Source: Thermodesulfovibrionia bacterium (lineage in GTDB: Bacteria > Nitrospirota > Thermodesulfovibrionia > UBA6902). From it: DNA of 43,154 nucleotides. The number at the start of each line of letters is the position of its first letter. The first letter of the stretch is position 1. The stretch is taken from positions 1-43,154 of the forward strand of contig CAMYND010000037.1 of assembly GCA_947259645.1 (NCBI GenBank), read 5' to 3'. This document shows, piece by piece, positions 1 to 8,796 of the stretch. Under the pieces are notes generated by a model. It was not told the DNA's origin, ran no database searches, and saw only the letters and a program-made list of their open reading frames with translations. The position numbers and the translations under genes were made by a program.

Positions 1-1086
1 CCTGCAGCGGACTTTGACATGCTTGCAAACCAGTTGACCGCGGCCGCGGGTAATATAGGAGATTTAACTGAGAACCTGCAAGAGGTATTCGGGGAAAGTG
101 AGAAAGTTGCGTTAAAGGAAGCTATTCAGAACATTAATGTTTTATCCCAGAATTTCAAAGACATTTCAGCAGAAAACAGAGAACCTCTCCGGCGGCTTAT
201 CGCAAAGCTGGAGGAGTTTACAGAGGTTCTTAGCGTGAAAGGCCCCGGAGTAATGGAAGATATGAGTGCAATGGCAAAAAGCCTTGGAGAAAAGGGCCCG
301 GAACTGGTGGATAATTTAAATAAGGTGGCCCTGGAGCTGGGGCAGATACTGGAAGAAAACAGGTACGCATTCAAAGAGAGCATGGATAATATCAATGTGA
401 CATCCAAGTCAGTGAGTACGATAACCTCGAACCTGGAAAAGGGGGAGGGGACGATCGGGAAACTCATGAAGGAAGATGAACTCTATAATTCCCTCAATAA
501 AGTCACTACAGAAGCGGGCAAGTCAGTGGATGTTATCAGCCGGCTCAGGACCTTCATGGATTTTCACTCAGAGTACAATACCGGTGAAGGAGAGTGGAAG
601 GGTTATTTTGATCTTACCCTGGCGCCTGACAGAGACAAATACTACATTCTTGGAGTAACTTCCGATCCCCGGGGATCTGTGGAAACAACGACAAAAACGA
701 TTAACGGCATGACAGTTATTGAAGATGAGATTAAAGACAGGATCGAGTTCTCCGCTCAGTTTGCCAGAAGATTTGATGATATTGCTCTCAGGGTGGGACT
801 GATGGAAAACACCTTCGGACTTGGAGCTGACTATTTTTTCTCCGAAGAGCGGGGCAGGGTTAAGCTTGATGTCTGGGATTTCAGTGATAAAGAGGCCGGG
901 GCTGACAATGCGCACGCCCGTTTAGGTTTTGACTACACTATTTTCAAGCACATTTTCCTGAGTGCCGGAATAGATAATATTCTGAACTCAGACCGCAGGG
1001 GAGTTTATGTAGGCGGTGGAGTGAAATTCGAAGACAAAGACTTTAAGTACCTCATGGGCAGCACGCCGAATATTTCGTTTAAATAA
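1..1086 (+). CDS. MCE/MlaD-family protein, C-terminal part (5' truncated by window edge)
   Basis: The reading frame is open from base 1, so the first ATG at 19 is probably internal and the N-terminus lies outside the window. The visible 361 residues start with a long amphipathic helical region containing repeated N-I/L and K-E-L heptads, typical of the segment after an MCE domain. The last ~170 residues are rich in alternating aromatic strands and G-V-G-x-x-Y patterns, resembling a small outer-membrane barrel. MCE proteins bind lipids in the periplasm as part of Mla-type ABC transport between the two membranes. The MCE domain itself is not visible, so the family call rests on the helix-plus-barrel architecture. 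A non-overlapping secreted-protein gene follows after 147 nt. Alternative: another periplasmic coiled-coil protein with a barrel-like tail. Confidence 0.65.
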   Translation, partial: PAADFDMLANQLTAAAGNIGDLTENLQEVFGESEKVALKEAIQNINVLSQNFKDISAENREPLRRLIAKLEEFTEVLSVKGPGVMEDMSAMAKSLGEKGPELVDNLNKVALELGQILEENRYAFKESMDNINVTSKSVSTITSNLEKGEGTIGKLMKEDELYNSLNKVTTEAGKSVDVISRLRTFMDFHSEYNTGEGEWKGYFDLTLAPDRDKYYILGVTSDPRGSVETTTKTINGMTVIEDEIKDRIEFSAQFARRFDDIALRVGLMENTFGLGADYFFSEERGRVKLDVWDFSDKEAGADNAHARLGFDYTIFKHIFLSAGIDNILNSDRRGVYVGGGVKFEDKDFKYLMGSTPNISFK

Positions 1087-1183
1087 TCGCCATTATCCTT
1101 ACACCGCGGCTTCCAATCCACATGATAATCATCATTTGCGGAAAAGGAGAAAGTCCCATTATAAAGATGGCATTCAAATAAGG

Positions 1184-1189
1184 TATAAT
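1184..1189 (+). promoter_or_regulatory. Possible -10 box upstream of the secreted protein/uppS run
   Basis: A perfect TATAAT lies 44 nt before the next start codon in the 147-nt gap. No good -35 hexamer is seen at 16-18 nt, so the call is weak. Confidence 0.25.
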
Positions 1190-1233
1190 ACCAACTTATG
1201 ACCTGTTTCGTGATCCATGGAGGTTAGAACGCG

Positions 1234-3027
1234 ATGAGATATAAAATTACCTGGCATCTTGTTTTATTTACATTCATTATCATGGCTTCAGTGGCATCGG
1301 CTTCTGAAAATGAAACAGCATCGGATGAGCTCCGTGATGCTGTGCACAGGGTGAGGGATGCTGTCCTGGATTATTTTAAGCCGGTGGATGGTTTTATTAC
1401 CGGGGTTGATGGAGACAGTGTCAAAGGGAAACTCCAAGGTGCTTCAACAGTCAATAAAGGTGTGCGTTTTTCCGTATTTCGCGCAGGCGCCCCCTTTTAT
1501 CATCCCGTAACCAATGAACTGATAGGCAAGGCAGAAAATTTTATCGGAAGAGTGGAAGTAGTGGAGCCTGAAGCTGATGAAGGGTCATACAGTTTTATTG
1601 TGATACAGGGCGATCTGAAGGCAGGTGACATCGTCAGAATAACAACATCGAATATTAAACTTGCTTTTTTTCAGGACAGAAAATCTGACTGGTCTCTGTC
1701 AGAACTTTTCTACAAGGCGTTAAAAGATTCGGGGCGTTTTGATATTTTGGAAAAATATACACCCGTCTATGAACCGGACCACCTGGCAGGATTAGCACGG
1801 GAGCTGGGCGCTGAGGCCACACTGATGTTTTCTACGCCCGTTTCAGAGGAACAGAAAAGACTCGATGTGAAACTGTTTTGGGCGGAAGACGCTCAGCTTT
1901 TTGGCGAGGTCCAGGAAGTTGTCAGCCGCGATGTCACACTGATTACAACTCCTGGAGAAGAGTTTCTCGCTGCCTCTGTAGTGGACAGGGAACCCTGGGG
2001 AAGTTTTAAAGTCAGTAAAGGCCGCCTGATCGCTATAGGCGATGTTGACGGAACTGAAGGGGAAGAGCTGATTTTAAGTGACGGCAACAACATCATAGTC
2101 TACGGGATGAAAGATGAGTTGAGGGTATTGTGGACAATAGAAGGCACCAACGCTGAAAATCATCTTTCCCTTGATGTCCTTGACGTAAACGGCAACGGCG
2201 TATCAGAAATATTTGTTACATCCATGGTGGACAGCAACAGGATAACCACGGATACGGATGATATAAGAGAAAGTCCGAGGTCGAATGATGAAGCTGAGAT
2301 GAACTCCTATGTTCTGGAGTATGAAGCCGCATCAGGATACAGGAGAATTGCTGAGGGAATGCCCTATTTTCTCAGAGTCATGGGAAACAGGCTTCTCATG
2401 CAGAAATATGACTGGCAGCATATCTTCAGTGGGCCCGTACATGAAGCGGCCTGGCTGGATGGGCAGTATACGCCCCAAAAGGCGCTGAAGCTCCCCGGTA
2501 ATCTGAATATCTATGGGTTTACCTATGTTGACTGGGAAAATCAGGGGAAGAGGCATATCGTCTCATATACGGACAAAGGTTATTTAATCATGTATGATGC
2601 GGAGGGCAATCAGCTCTGGAAAAGCAGCAGATCATTCGGAGATTTTGCTTTGACCTTTTCCCGAAAGACAATATCTCTTGCCAGCCCAGTCCGCAAGTGG
2701 TCTGTACGGGGCAGGCTCATCCCGGTAAAAACTGCGCGCGGGCAGGAGGTGGTTGTTGTAGATAAAATCCCTTTTGTGTCACAGGTAAGTATGCCCGGGC
2801 TCGGCTACAGGGGAGCGGAAGTCCATTCCCTCTGGTGGGACGGCGCTTCAATGGATGACAGGCGTATACTGGACGAGGTTTCCGGAAAGATCTCTGATTT
2901 CTGGGTCCAGGGGAGACACCTTTTTCTCATGGCAAAAGGAGGCATGTTGTCGCTGGTGAAAAACGCGGCAAGCGGAGAATTTGAAAAGGGGAGTTTGATT
3001 TACTATTACGACATGGGCCCACAATGA
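1234..3027 (+). CDS. Secreted protein with FlgT/CsgG-like N-terminal half and FG-GAP/VCBS-like repeats
   Basis: 597 residues. An N-terminal signal peptide (charged start, hydrophobic stretch to about residue 20, ASA-type cleavage site) directs export. Residues ~45-140 form a small beta domain with G-x-V-x-G-D and GD-I-V-R-I patterns like the FlgT C-terminal fold. Residues ~150-200 (LSELFYKALKDSGRFDILE) resemble the nucleotide-free CsgG/TolB N-terminal fold. From ~260 come blocks of the form I-G-D-V-D-G-x-E-G-x-E and D-V-x-G-N-G-x-S-E-I-F-V, typical of FG-GAP/VCBS propeller blades. GGAGG at 1219-1223 sits 10 nt before the ATG. The stop overlaps the uppS start (ATGA), implying translational coupling. 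The specific function is unknown; I infer an envelope-associated role from the signal peptide and context. Confidence 0.75.
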   Translation: MRYKITWHLVLFTFIIMASVASASENETASDELRDAVHRVRDAVLDYFKPVDGFITGVDGDSVKGKLQGASTVNKGVRFSVFRAGAPFYHPVTNELIGKAENFIGRVEVVEPEADEGSYSFIVIQGDLKAGDIVRITTSNIKLAFFQDRKSDWSLSELFYKALKDSGRFDILEKYTPVYEPDHLAGLARELGAEATLMFSTPVSEEQKRLDVKLFWAEDAQLFGEVQEVVSRDVTLITTPGEEFLAASVVDREPWGSFKVSKGRLIAIGDVDGTEGEELILSDGNNIIVYGMKDELRVLWTIEGTNAENHLSLDVLDVNGNGVSEIFVTSMVDSNRITTDTDDIRESPRSNDEAEMNSYVLEYEAASGYRRIAEGMPYFLRVMGNRLLMQKYDWQHIFSGPVHEAAWLDGQYTPQKALKLPGNLNIYGFTYVDWENQGKRHIVSYTDKGYLIMYDAEGNQLWKSSRSFGDFALTFSRKTISLASPVRKWSVRGRLIPVKTARGQEVVVVDKIPFVSQVSMPGLGYRGAEVHSLWWDGASMDDRRILDEVSGKISDFWVQGRHLFLMAKGGMLSLVKNAASGEFEKGSLIYYYDMGPQ

Positions 3028-3725
3028 AACTCAGACATGTAGCATTGATAATGGACGGAAACGGCAGATGGGCCCAGCAGCGGGGCCTGCCAAGAATAGA
3101 AGGGCATCGGAATGGCGTCAAGAGAGTAAATGAAATAATTGACACTGCTGCTGAGCAGAAGCTCAAGGCGGTGACATTTTATACGTTTTCGATGGAAAAC
3201 TGGCAGCGGCCAGCAAATGAGGTAAATGCCCTGATGCGTTTTCTCAGTAAGTATCTGAAAGCTGAAATGCATCGTCTGCATGAGATGAATGTTGTGTTCA
3301 GGGCTATCGGCGACATCGGGAGACTTCCCCGGGGAGTGAGAAAACTGATAGATGAGTTTGAGAAGCTTACCGCAGATAACACGGGCCTCATTGTCTCGAG
3401 TGCCCTGAGTTATGGCGGACGGGCTGAGATAGTAAACGCTGTGAAATGTATTATAATGAGCGGGATACCCGTTGAAGCTATTGATGAAGAAGTGGTAAAG
3501 GCCCATCTTTATACGAAGGGAATCCCTGATCCTGATTTGATAATCAGGACAAGCGGAGAGATGAGGACCAGTAACTTTCTTCTCTGGCAGGCTGCATATG
3601 CTGAGCTGCTTTTTACTGAAGTGTTATGGCCTGATTTTGGCAGAGATGAATTTATATCGGCCCTTGAAGAATTCAAAAAAAGGGAACGGAGATTCGGTGC
3701 CCTTCCTGAAAAGGCAAAGAACTGA
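3024..3725 (+). CDS. uppS: Undecaprenyl diphosphate synthase (cis-prenyltransferase)
   Basis: Condenses isopentenyl diphosphate units onto farnesyl diphosphate to make the C55 carrier lipid for peptidoglycan and polysaccharide synthesis. The family signatures are clear: IMDGNGRWA at residues 9-17 with catalytic Asp11, the FSMENWQRP segment, and RTSGE at 175-179 followed by SNFLLWQAAYAEL near the C-terminus. At 233 residues it is slightly shorter than the usual 245-255 but complete. The ATG overlaps the upstream stop by 4 nt. It is followed by cdsA and dxr, a common bacterial uppS-cdsA-dxr-rseP order linking isoprenoid and phospholipid precursors. Confidence 0.96.
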   Translation: MKLRHVALIMDGNGRWAQQRGLPRIEGHRNGVKRVNEIIDTAAEQKLKAVTFYTFSMENWQRPANEVNALMRFLSKYLKAEMHRLHEMNVVFRAIGDIGRLPRGVRKLIDEFEKLTADNTGLIVSSALSYGGRAEIVNAVKCIIMSGIPVEAIDEEVVKAHLYTKGIPDPDLIIRTSGEMRTSNFLLWQAAYAELLFTEVLWPDFGRDEFISALEEFKKRERRFGALPEKAKN

Positions 3726-3779
3726 CCCGTTTAACAATCAGGAAAGAAAGACGCTGCACAATGAAAAGGATCTTTTTCA

Positions 3780-4595
3780 GTGACAGAGAATAAAAAAAAT
3801 AGCGCGTTTGTTAATCGTCATATTGTCGCGGCATTTGCATTGCCGGTTATCATCGCCTATCTCTACTTCCTCCCTGCGGTGCCTTATTTCATGATACTGC
3901 TCGGTGTTATCGGAATGACAGCATTATGGGAATTCTACGCCATGTATAATGTATCAAAGAAGCTTTCTGTCCCGGGGGTTATCTTCGGGGGAGTGTTGCT
4001 GTATATCGCATCGGTACACCCCGGGTACTTTGTGCAGACCCTCTGTCTCAGCCTGTTTCTCTTAATGCTGCTCAGGTTATTCCTTGTTAATACGCCTGAA
4101 GGATCCATGTCTGAAATCGGCCCGCTGGGAACAGGATTATTCTATGTGAGCGGTTTTTTGAGCTTTCAATGGCTGTTGAGAAAGGGTGCTTTCGGGCTGG
4201 AGTATATTTTCATGCTTTACATTGCGATCTGGCTTTCAGACAGCATGGCGCTCTATATCGGAACATACCTGGGGAAGAACAAACTTTATCCCGCATACAG
4301 CCCGAACAAAACAGTAGAGGGTGCTTTCGGGAGTCTTCTTGGCGGCATGCTGGGAACGCTTATAACAAAGATCATCTTCAGCATGACAGCACTTTCTTTT
4401 TCTGGCGCTCTGGTTATCGGATCGGTTCTGGGTTTAATGGCGCTCCTTGGTGACCTTATTGAGTCTATGTTTAAGCGGGATGCCGGTGTCAAGGACTCGG
4501 GTACATTTATTCCGGGCCATGGCGGTATCCTTGATAAAATTGACGGCATGCTGGTTGGAGGGCCTGCTCTTTATTTTATGGTGAGGTACTTTTGA
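3780..4595 (+). CDS. cdsA: Phosphatidate cytidylyltransferase (CDP-diacylglycerol synthase)
   Basis: Integral membrane enzyme making CDP-diacylglycerol from phosphatidate and CTP. The 271-residue protein has about seven to eight hydrophobic segments and the C-terminal family signature: FKRDAGVKDSG, then IPGHGGILDKIDGML, within the last 45 residues. The start is GTG at 3780, which preserves a short hydrophilic N-terminus before the first membrane helix. It lies between uppS (54 nt upstream) and dxr, whose TTG start overlaps the cdsA stop, so the genes are almost certainly cotranscribed. Confidence 0.94.
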   Translation: MTENKKNSAFVNRHIVAAFALPVIIAYLYFLPAVPYFMILLGVIGMTALWEFYAMYNVSKKLSVPGVIFGGVLLYIASVHPGYFVQTLCLSLFLLMLLRLFLVNTPEGSMSEIGPLGTGLFYVSGFLSFQWLLRKGAFGLEYIFMLYIAIWLSDSMALYIGTYLGKNKLYPAYSPNKTVEGAFGSLLGGMLGTLITKIIFSMTALSFSGALVIGSVLGLMALLGDLIESMFKRDAGVKDSGTFIPGHGGILDKIDGMLVGGPALYFMVRYF

Positions 4596-5758
4596 AAAAA
4601 CTTTCAATCCTGGGCTCCACGGGGTCTATCGGCAAAAATACTCTTGAAGTGGTATCACGGCATCCCGACAAGTTTAAGGTTGTTGCCCTGGCTGCCAGAA
4701 ATAATATAGAAGACCTTGAATTACAGGTCAAGGAATTTAAACCTGACGTTGTGGCTGTTTTTGATGAGGAGGCCGCGGAAAATCTGAAGAACCGTGACCT
4801 CCCTGTTGATATTCTTTTTGGTGAGCAGGGGCTGATTGAGGCGGGAATAATTGACAGTGCGGATATGGTAGTGTCCGCAATCGCGGGGTCACCGGGACTT
4901 GGACCGACCTACGCTGCGATTCAGGCAGGCAAGGATATAGCCCTTGCCACAAAAGAGGCGCTCGTCATGGCCGGTGATATCGTGATGGCGGCGGCGGCGG
5001 CCAACGGTGTCAGCATTATTCCTGTTGACAGTGAACACAGCGCGGTATTTCAGTGCCTCGATGGGAGGGACAGGAAAGAGATTGAGAAAATAATATTGAC
5101 CGCGTCAGGAGGCTCTTTCCTAAACAGAAGCCTCTCAGAACTCGATAAGGTAACTCCTGAGGAGGCATTGAAGCATCCCAACTGGGATATGGGCCGGAAG
5201 ATTACGATCGATTCAGCCACTCTTATGAATAAGGGCCTTGAAGTAATTGAAGCGTACTGGCTTTTCAACGTTCCCCTTGAAAAGATAGATGTAGTTATTC
5301 ACCCGCAGAGTATAATTCACTCCATGGTGAGTTATGTTGACGGGAGTGTCATTGCCCAGATGTCCATGCCTGACATGAAGGGGCCGATCAGTTACGCCCT
5401 TTCTTATCCGGGAAGACTCGGAGACATTCTTCCCGCGCTGAACCTGTCTGAAATAAGGGAGCTCACTTTTGAAAAACCTGATGTAGATAAATATCCCGCT
5501 ATAACGCTGACCTACAGGGCCCTGGAATCAGGGGGGACAATGCCCTGTGTCCTGAATGCGGCTAATGAAGCGGCAGTTGATGCTTTTCTTGATGGTGACA
5601 TAGCATTTACGGACATATGGCGTGTTGTTGCCGATACCATGTCTGAACACAAGACAATACATGTTGATACAATCGAAGATATTATTGGTGTCTCAAACCG
5701 GGCGAGAAAAAAGGCTGAAGATATCATTAATATAAAAAAGGAGCAAAATAAGCAATGA
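4592..5758 (+). CDS. dxr: 1-deoxy-D-xylulose 5-phosphate reductoisomerase
   Basis: Second step of the methylerythritol phosphate (MEP) isoprenoid pathway: NADPH-dependent conversion of DXP to MEP. The 388-residue sequence has the GSTGSIG dinucleotide-binding loop at 8-14, ALATKEALV, the metal-binding PVDSEHSA segment, TASGGSF, HPNWDMGRKITIDSATLMNK and HPQSIIHSM, all diagnostic. The start is TTG, overlapping the cdsA stop; GGTGAGG at 4580-4586 gives a 5-nt spacing that supports this rare start. Its product pathway feeds the substrate of the upstream uppS. rseP follows after 19 nt. Confidence 0.96.
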   Translation: MKKLSILGSTGSIGKNTLEVVSRHPDKFKVVALAARNNIEDLELQVKEFKPDVVAVFDEEAAENLKNRDLPVDILFGEQGLIEAGIIDSADMVVSAIAGSPGLGPTYAAIQAGKDIALATKEALVMAGDIVMAAAAANGVSIIPVDSEHSAVFQCLDGRDRKEIEKIILTASGGSFLNRSLSELDKVTPEEALKHPNWDMGRKITIDSATLMNKGLEVIEAYWLFNVPLEKIDVVIHPQSIIHSMVSYVDGSVIAQMSMPDMKGPISYALSYPGRLGDILPALNLSEIRELTFEKPDVDKYPAITLTYRALESGGTMPCVLNAANEAAVDAFLDGDIAFTDIWRVVADTMSEHKTIHVDTIEDIIGVSNRARKKAEDIINIKKEQNKQ

Positions 5759-5777
5759 AAAACGGAGAAAATAATTT

Positions 5778-6887
5778 ATGACTATACTATGGGCAGTAGT
5801 GCTTTTCGGATTATTAATATTCTTCCATGAACTGGGGCATTTTATCGTCGCAAAAATGGTGGGAGTTAAGGTATTAAAATTTTCCCTTGGTTTCGGGCCG
5901 AAGCTGATCAGTAAAAAAATCGGCGAAACCGAGTATCTTCTTTCAGCAATTCCTCTTGGTGGATATGTGAAACCTCTGGGAGAAGATTTGGAAGAAGAAC
6001 TGACAGAGGAAGACAAACCGCGGGCTTTTAACTACCAGCCTGTATGGAAGAGGATGGCTATCGTGATATCAGGGCCGGTCTTTAACCTGGTGCTGGCCTA
6101 TATTATTTTTGTTGCTTTTATCGGTTTGAACCTTCCCGTTGCGATTCCTGAACTGGACAGTATTACAACGGTGATTGAAAGTGTTCAGCCGGGATCTCCC
6201 GCTGAAGAAGCCGGGATTCAGAGTAACGACTCCATCATCGCGATAAACAATGATTCTGTAAGAGACTGGAGTGAGATGGCAGGGATTTTTTCCCAAAACC
6301 CCGGGAAGGAGTTACAGGTCAGGGTAAGCAGGGCTGGTGAGATTATTGAGTTGCAGATAACGCCGGAGCCCACAGAAACAAGCGATGCAGCAGGAAATAA
6401 AACGGTTATCGGAAGAATCGGTATTTCTAAAAAATACAGCACGAAAGTTATTGAGGGATCGGGAATTATCCAGGCCCCGATAAAAGGGTTTCAGGCGGTC
6501 TGGGGCTGGTGTGTCCTCACACTTGAAGTGGTAGTGAAACTGTTTACTGGCGGGTTATCCGCCAAACAGGTCGGCGGGCCGATTTTAATTGTTGATGCTG
6601 CAGCGAAAGCCGCCTCGATCGGTGCTTACGCATATTTTAATTTTATCGCGATCATAAGCATTAACCTGGCCATATTAAATCTTCTTCCTGTACCTGTTCT
6701 TGACGGAGGGCATATCCTCTTTCTTTCCATAGAAGCACTGAGAGGACGGCCATTAAGCGAGAAAGTTCTCATCAATGCAAATAAAGTGGGAATGGCGCTG
6801 CTCCTTCTGCTGATAACATTTGTTATTTATAATGACACGATGAGGATCATTGTCCCGTGGGCCCAGAAGGTTATGGGCGGCAATTAA
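5778..6887 (+). CDS. rseP: RseP-type intramembrane site-2 zinc metalloprotease
   Basis: Cleaves transmembrane anti-sigma factors and signal-peptide remnants within the inner membrane. The first helix carries the HELGH zinc motif (His17, Glu18, His21), and the third zinc ligand is Asp309 in the LPVPVLDGGH segment. One PDZ domain is seen at ~110-200 (VQPGSPAEEAGIQSNDSIIAI), compared with two in the E. coli protein; 369 residues fits the single-PDZ forms common outside Enterobacteria. Four membrane segments are apparent. It ends the uppS-cdsA-dxr-rseP run, and the NUDIX gene begins only 6 nt after its stop. Confidence 0.94.
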   Translation: MTILWAVVLFGLLIFFHELGHFIVAKMVGVKVLKFSLGFGPKLISKKIGETEYLLSAIPLGGYVKPLGEDLEEELTEEDKPRAFNYQPVWKRMAIVISGPVFNLVLAYIIFVAFIGLNLPVAIPELDSITTVIESVQPGSPAEEAGIQSNDSIIAINNDSVRDWSEMAGIFSQNPGKELQVRVSRAGEIIELQITPEPTETSDAAGNKTVIGRIGISKKYSTKVIEGSGIIQAPIKGFQAVWGWCVLTLEVVVKLFTGGLSAKQVGGPILIVDAAAKAASIGAYAYFNFIAIISINLAILNLLPVPVLDGGHILFLSIEALRGRPLSEKVLINANKVGMALLLLLITFVIYNDTMRIIVPWAQKVMGGN

Positions 6888-6893
6888 GGAATT

Positions 6894-7367
6894 ATGTCAA
6901 GACCTCCTGCAATAAAGAAGCGGATTTCTTCCGGTGGCGTTGTTTTCCGCAGGCTCGAAGGTGTCATTCAAGTTGTGTTAGTGCTGGTACGGGGGAAGAA
7001 AACATGGTGTCTTCCCAAGGGCTTAATAGACAAAGGCGAGGATGAACCAACAGCTGCACTCAGAGAGGTTCGGGAGGAAACAGGCCTTACCGGACAGATC
7101 CTTGATAAAATAGGTCGTATATCATACTGGTTTGACTTAAGAGACGAATCAGCAAAGGTAAACAAGACCGTGCATTTTTTCCTTGTAAAATACCTTGATG
7201 GCAGTACGGATGACCATGATCATGAAGTTGATGAAGCACGATGGTTTCCCATAGATACGGCGCTCAGCCGACTCTCTTTTAAGAGTGAAAAGGAAATTAT
7301 GCAAAAGGCAAAAGCAATGATAGACAGTATTTCTGAGAATGAATCTCCAGATCAGACGGCCCCCTAG
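6894..7367 (+). CDS. NUDIX hydrolase
   Basis: 157-residue nucleoside-diphosphate-linked hydrolase. The complete 23-residue Nudix box occupies residues 43-65 with Gly43, Glu49, Arg57-Glu58 and Glu61-Glu62, the metal-binding and catalytic signature. The N-terminal SSGGVVFRR and the KTWCLPKG segment resemble the Ap4A/8-oxo-dGTP branch (MutT/Ap4A hydrolase-like), but substrate cannot be assigned from sequence. AAGGA at 6886-6890, overlapping the rseP stop, is the ribosome-binding site, so the gene is likely cotranscribed with rseP. It converges on the response regulator gene 38 nt downstream. Confidence 0.9.
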   Translation: MSRPPAIKKRISSGGVVFRRLEGVIQVVLVLVRGKKTWCLPKGLIDKGEDEPTAALREVREETGLTGQILDKIGRISYWFDLRDESAKVNKTVHFFLVKYLDGSTDDHDHEVDEARWFPIDTALSRLSFKSEKEIMQKAKAMIDSISENESPDQTAP

Positions 7368-7382
7368 ATCATCGCGTGATCT
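7366..7382. terminator. Small hairpin between convergent genes
   Basis: AGATCA and TGATCT form a perfect 6-bp stem with a 5-nt loop in the 38-nt gap between the convergent NUDIX and response-regulator genes. There is no T-tract on either strand, so terminator activity is uncertain. Confidence 0.25.
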
Positions 7383-7405
7383 GTTATAACGAGCAGTAAC
7401 GTCTT

Positions 7406-7852
7406 TTATTCTTTCTCAAGAGAGAGCAGTGAATTGTATGCCTCTTTATTTTGCTCAAACAGATTGGCGAGCAAATTATATTTCATAATCAGCGTGTCAA
7501 CTGTACGGACCAGCTCATCCTCATCCCATGGTTTGGAGAAATACTTGTCAACCGCCCCGTTGTTGATGGCGTCAATAGCCGCATTAATATCTGAGTAACC
7601 CGTAAGGAGAATTTTCTTGCACAGCGGTTTTGACTCGTTAATTTTTGCAAGAAGTTCGCTGCCTGTCATGCCCGGCATTCTCTGGTCTGTAATTATGAGC
7701 GTTATATTTTCCTTGTCAAAAATATCGAGGGCGTCTGCGCCGTTGAGCGCTGTGAGCACATTATACTTGCTCATGAACGTATCATATAAACTGTTTACGA
7801 TATCCTGCTCGTCATCTACACATAAAATTGTCAGCTTTGCATTATCAGACAT
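7406..7852 (-). CDS. Stand-alone response regulator receiver protein
   Basis: 148 residues, almost entirely a CheY-like receiver domain. Acidic pocket Asp13-Asp14, phosphoacceptor Asp56 in ITDQRMPGMTG, switch Thr84 and Lys107 in YFSKPWD are all present, so phosphorylation should be possible. The KPW form and DQRMPGM motif match receivers of the RpfG/HD-GYP and hydrogenase-regulator type, but no output domain follows; only a ~30-residue helical tail remains. No histidine kinase is encoded in the window. GGGAGG just upstream of the ATG is a strong ribosome-binding site, and a near-consensus promoter precedes it. It probably signals through protein-protein contact or phosphotransfer. Confidence 0.9.
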   Translation of the reverse strand: MSDNAKLTILCVDDEQDIVNSLYDTFMSKYNVLTALNGADALDIFDKENITLIITDQRMPGMTGSELLAKINESKPLCKKILLTGYSDINAAIDAINNGAVDKYFSKPWDEDELVRTVDTLIMKYNLLANLFEQNKEAYNSLLSLEKE

Positions 7853-7874
7853 GATTGCCTCCCTGGTTTTGAGT

Positions 7875-7903
7875 ATTATAATTTAGACTTAGCTATGGGT
7901 CAA
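7875..7903 (-). promoter_or_regulatory. Sigma70-type promoter for the response regulator gene
   Basis: On the minus strand TTGACC (7898-7903) and TATAAT (7875-7880) are separated by exactly 17 nt, 22 nt before the start codon. This is the best promoter match in the window. Confidence 0.7.
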
Positions 7904-7944
7904 TAAAAAGCACCTTGTTTTTTGTTTCTTAAGAAGAGCATCGT

Positions 7945-8745
7945 TTACCTGAAAATCCTGTTCAGGAAAGCCTGCATATCCGCCCATGACTTTGTATCAG
8001 ATTCCTCACTATATCCAAGGTGCATTTTAAACTCTTCTTTAAGCTGGTCAGCGTCAGGGTTGGCAAAGCCATGTTCCGCGCCCTTGTACTCAATAAATTC
8101 ATATATAACATCGGCATTTTTCATTTCATTCTTGAATGCTGAAACATTCTGGACTGTGACGTACCAGTCTTTTTCTCCGTGCTGCATCAGCATTTTTGCT
8201 TTGACAGCGCCTTTCTCTGCGGGTGCTTTCGTTGTCAGACCCCCGTAAACGCTGACTACGCCGTCAATATCAGCACCCTGTCGAGCCATCTCAAGCACCA
8301 CATGTCCGCCGAAACTGTATCCGATAGCCGCAATCTGTTCAGGGTCGACAAATTCCTGATTCTTAAGGAAATCAAGGGCAGCGGTAAATCTTTCCTTGAG
8401 CGCGTCTGAGTTTCCGGTTATAATTTTTGCCAACTCAGCAGCTTCGGCAGCGTTGGCAGCGTTCCCCCCCTCACCATACATATCTATGGCCAGCGCAGTA
8501 TATCCAAGTCCTGCAAGCATCTCAGCACGGCTGCGCACATGATCATCCTGGCCCCACCATTCATGAACGATGAGGATGCCAGGGCGGGCTCCTTTTTGGT
8601 TTTTGTCATAGGAAAGGTAGCCCTTCATCGTAATTTCTCCTGCAGAATATTCAACCTGCTGACTATGAATTTCCTTTTTTGTGCAGGCAGAAACCAGGAC
8701 ACAGATGCATATCAGAACAGTTGCAGTAACGGTCAGCCTATTCAT
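7945..8745 (-). CDS. Dienelactone hydrolase-family lipoprotein
   Basis: Alpha/beta hydrolase of the DLH family, predicted exported and lipid-anchored. The start was set to the ATG at 8745 rather than the longer frame from 8805, because AGGAGG at 8751-8756 fits it and it begins a clean lipoprotein signal: hydrophobic stretch then LVSAC with lipidated Cys21. The 266-residue protein has HEWWGQDDHV after strand 3, nucleophile Ser144 in GYSFGG, Asp193 in HGEKDW and His225 in GAEHGF. True dienelactone hydrolases use Cys as nucleophile, so Ser marks a carboxylesterase-like member with unknown substrate. It is transcribed towards the response regulator. Confidence 0.88.
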   Translation of the reverse strand: MNRLTVTATVLICICVLVSACTKKEIHSQQVEYSAGEITMKGYLSYDKNQKGARPGILIVHEWWGQDDHVRSRAEMLAGLGYTALAIDMYGEGGNAANAAEAAELAKIITGNSDALKERFTAALDFLKNQEFVDPEQIAAIGYSFGGHVVLEMARQGADIDGVVSVYGGLTTKAPAEKGAVKAKMLMQHGEKDWYVTVQNVSAFKNEMKNADVIYEFIEYKGAEHGFANPDADQLKEEFKMHLGYSEESDTKSWADMQAFLNRIFR

Positions 8746-8796
8746 AAAATCCTCCTTCTCTACTATCACCTTAACTTCCATGCTCTCTGAAATGTA

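Noticed and set aside
3006-3506. 166-codon minus-strand frame
   Set aside because: Antisense to uppS, with no recognisable motif.
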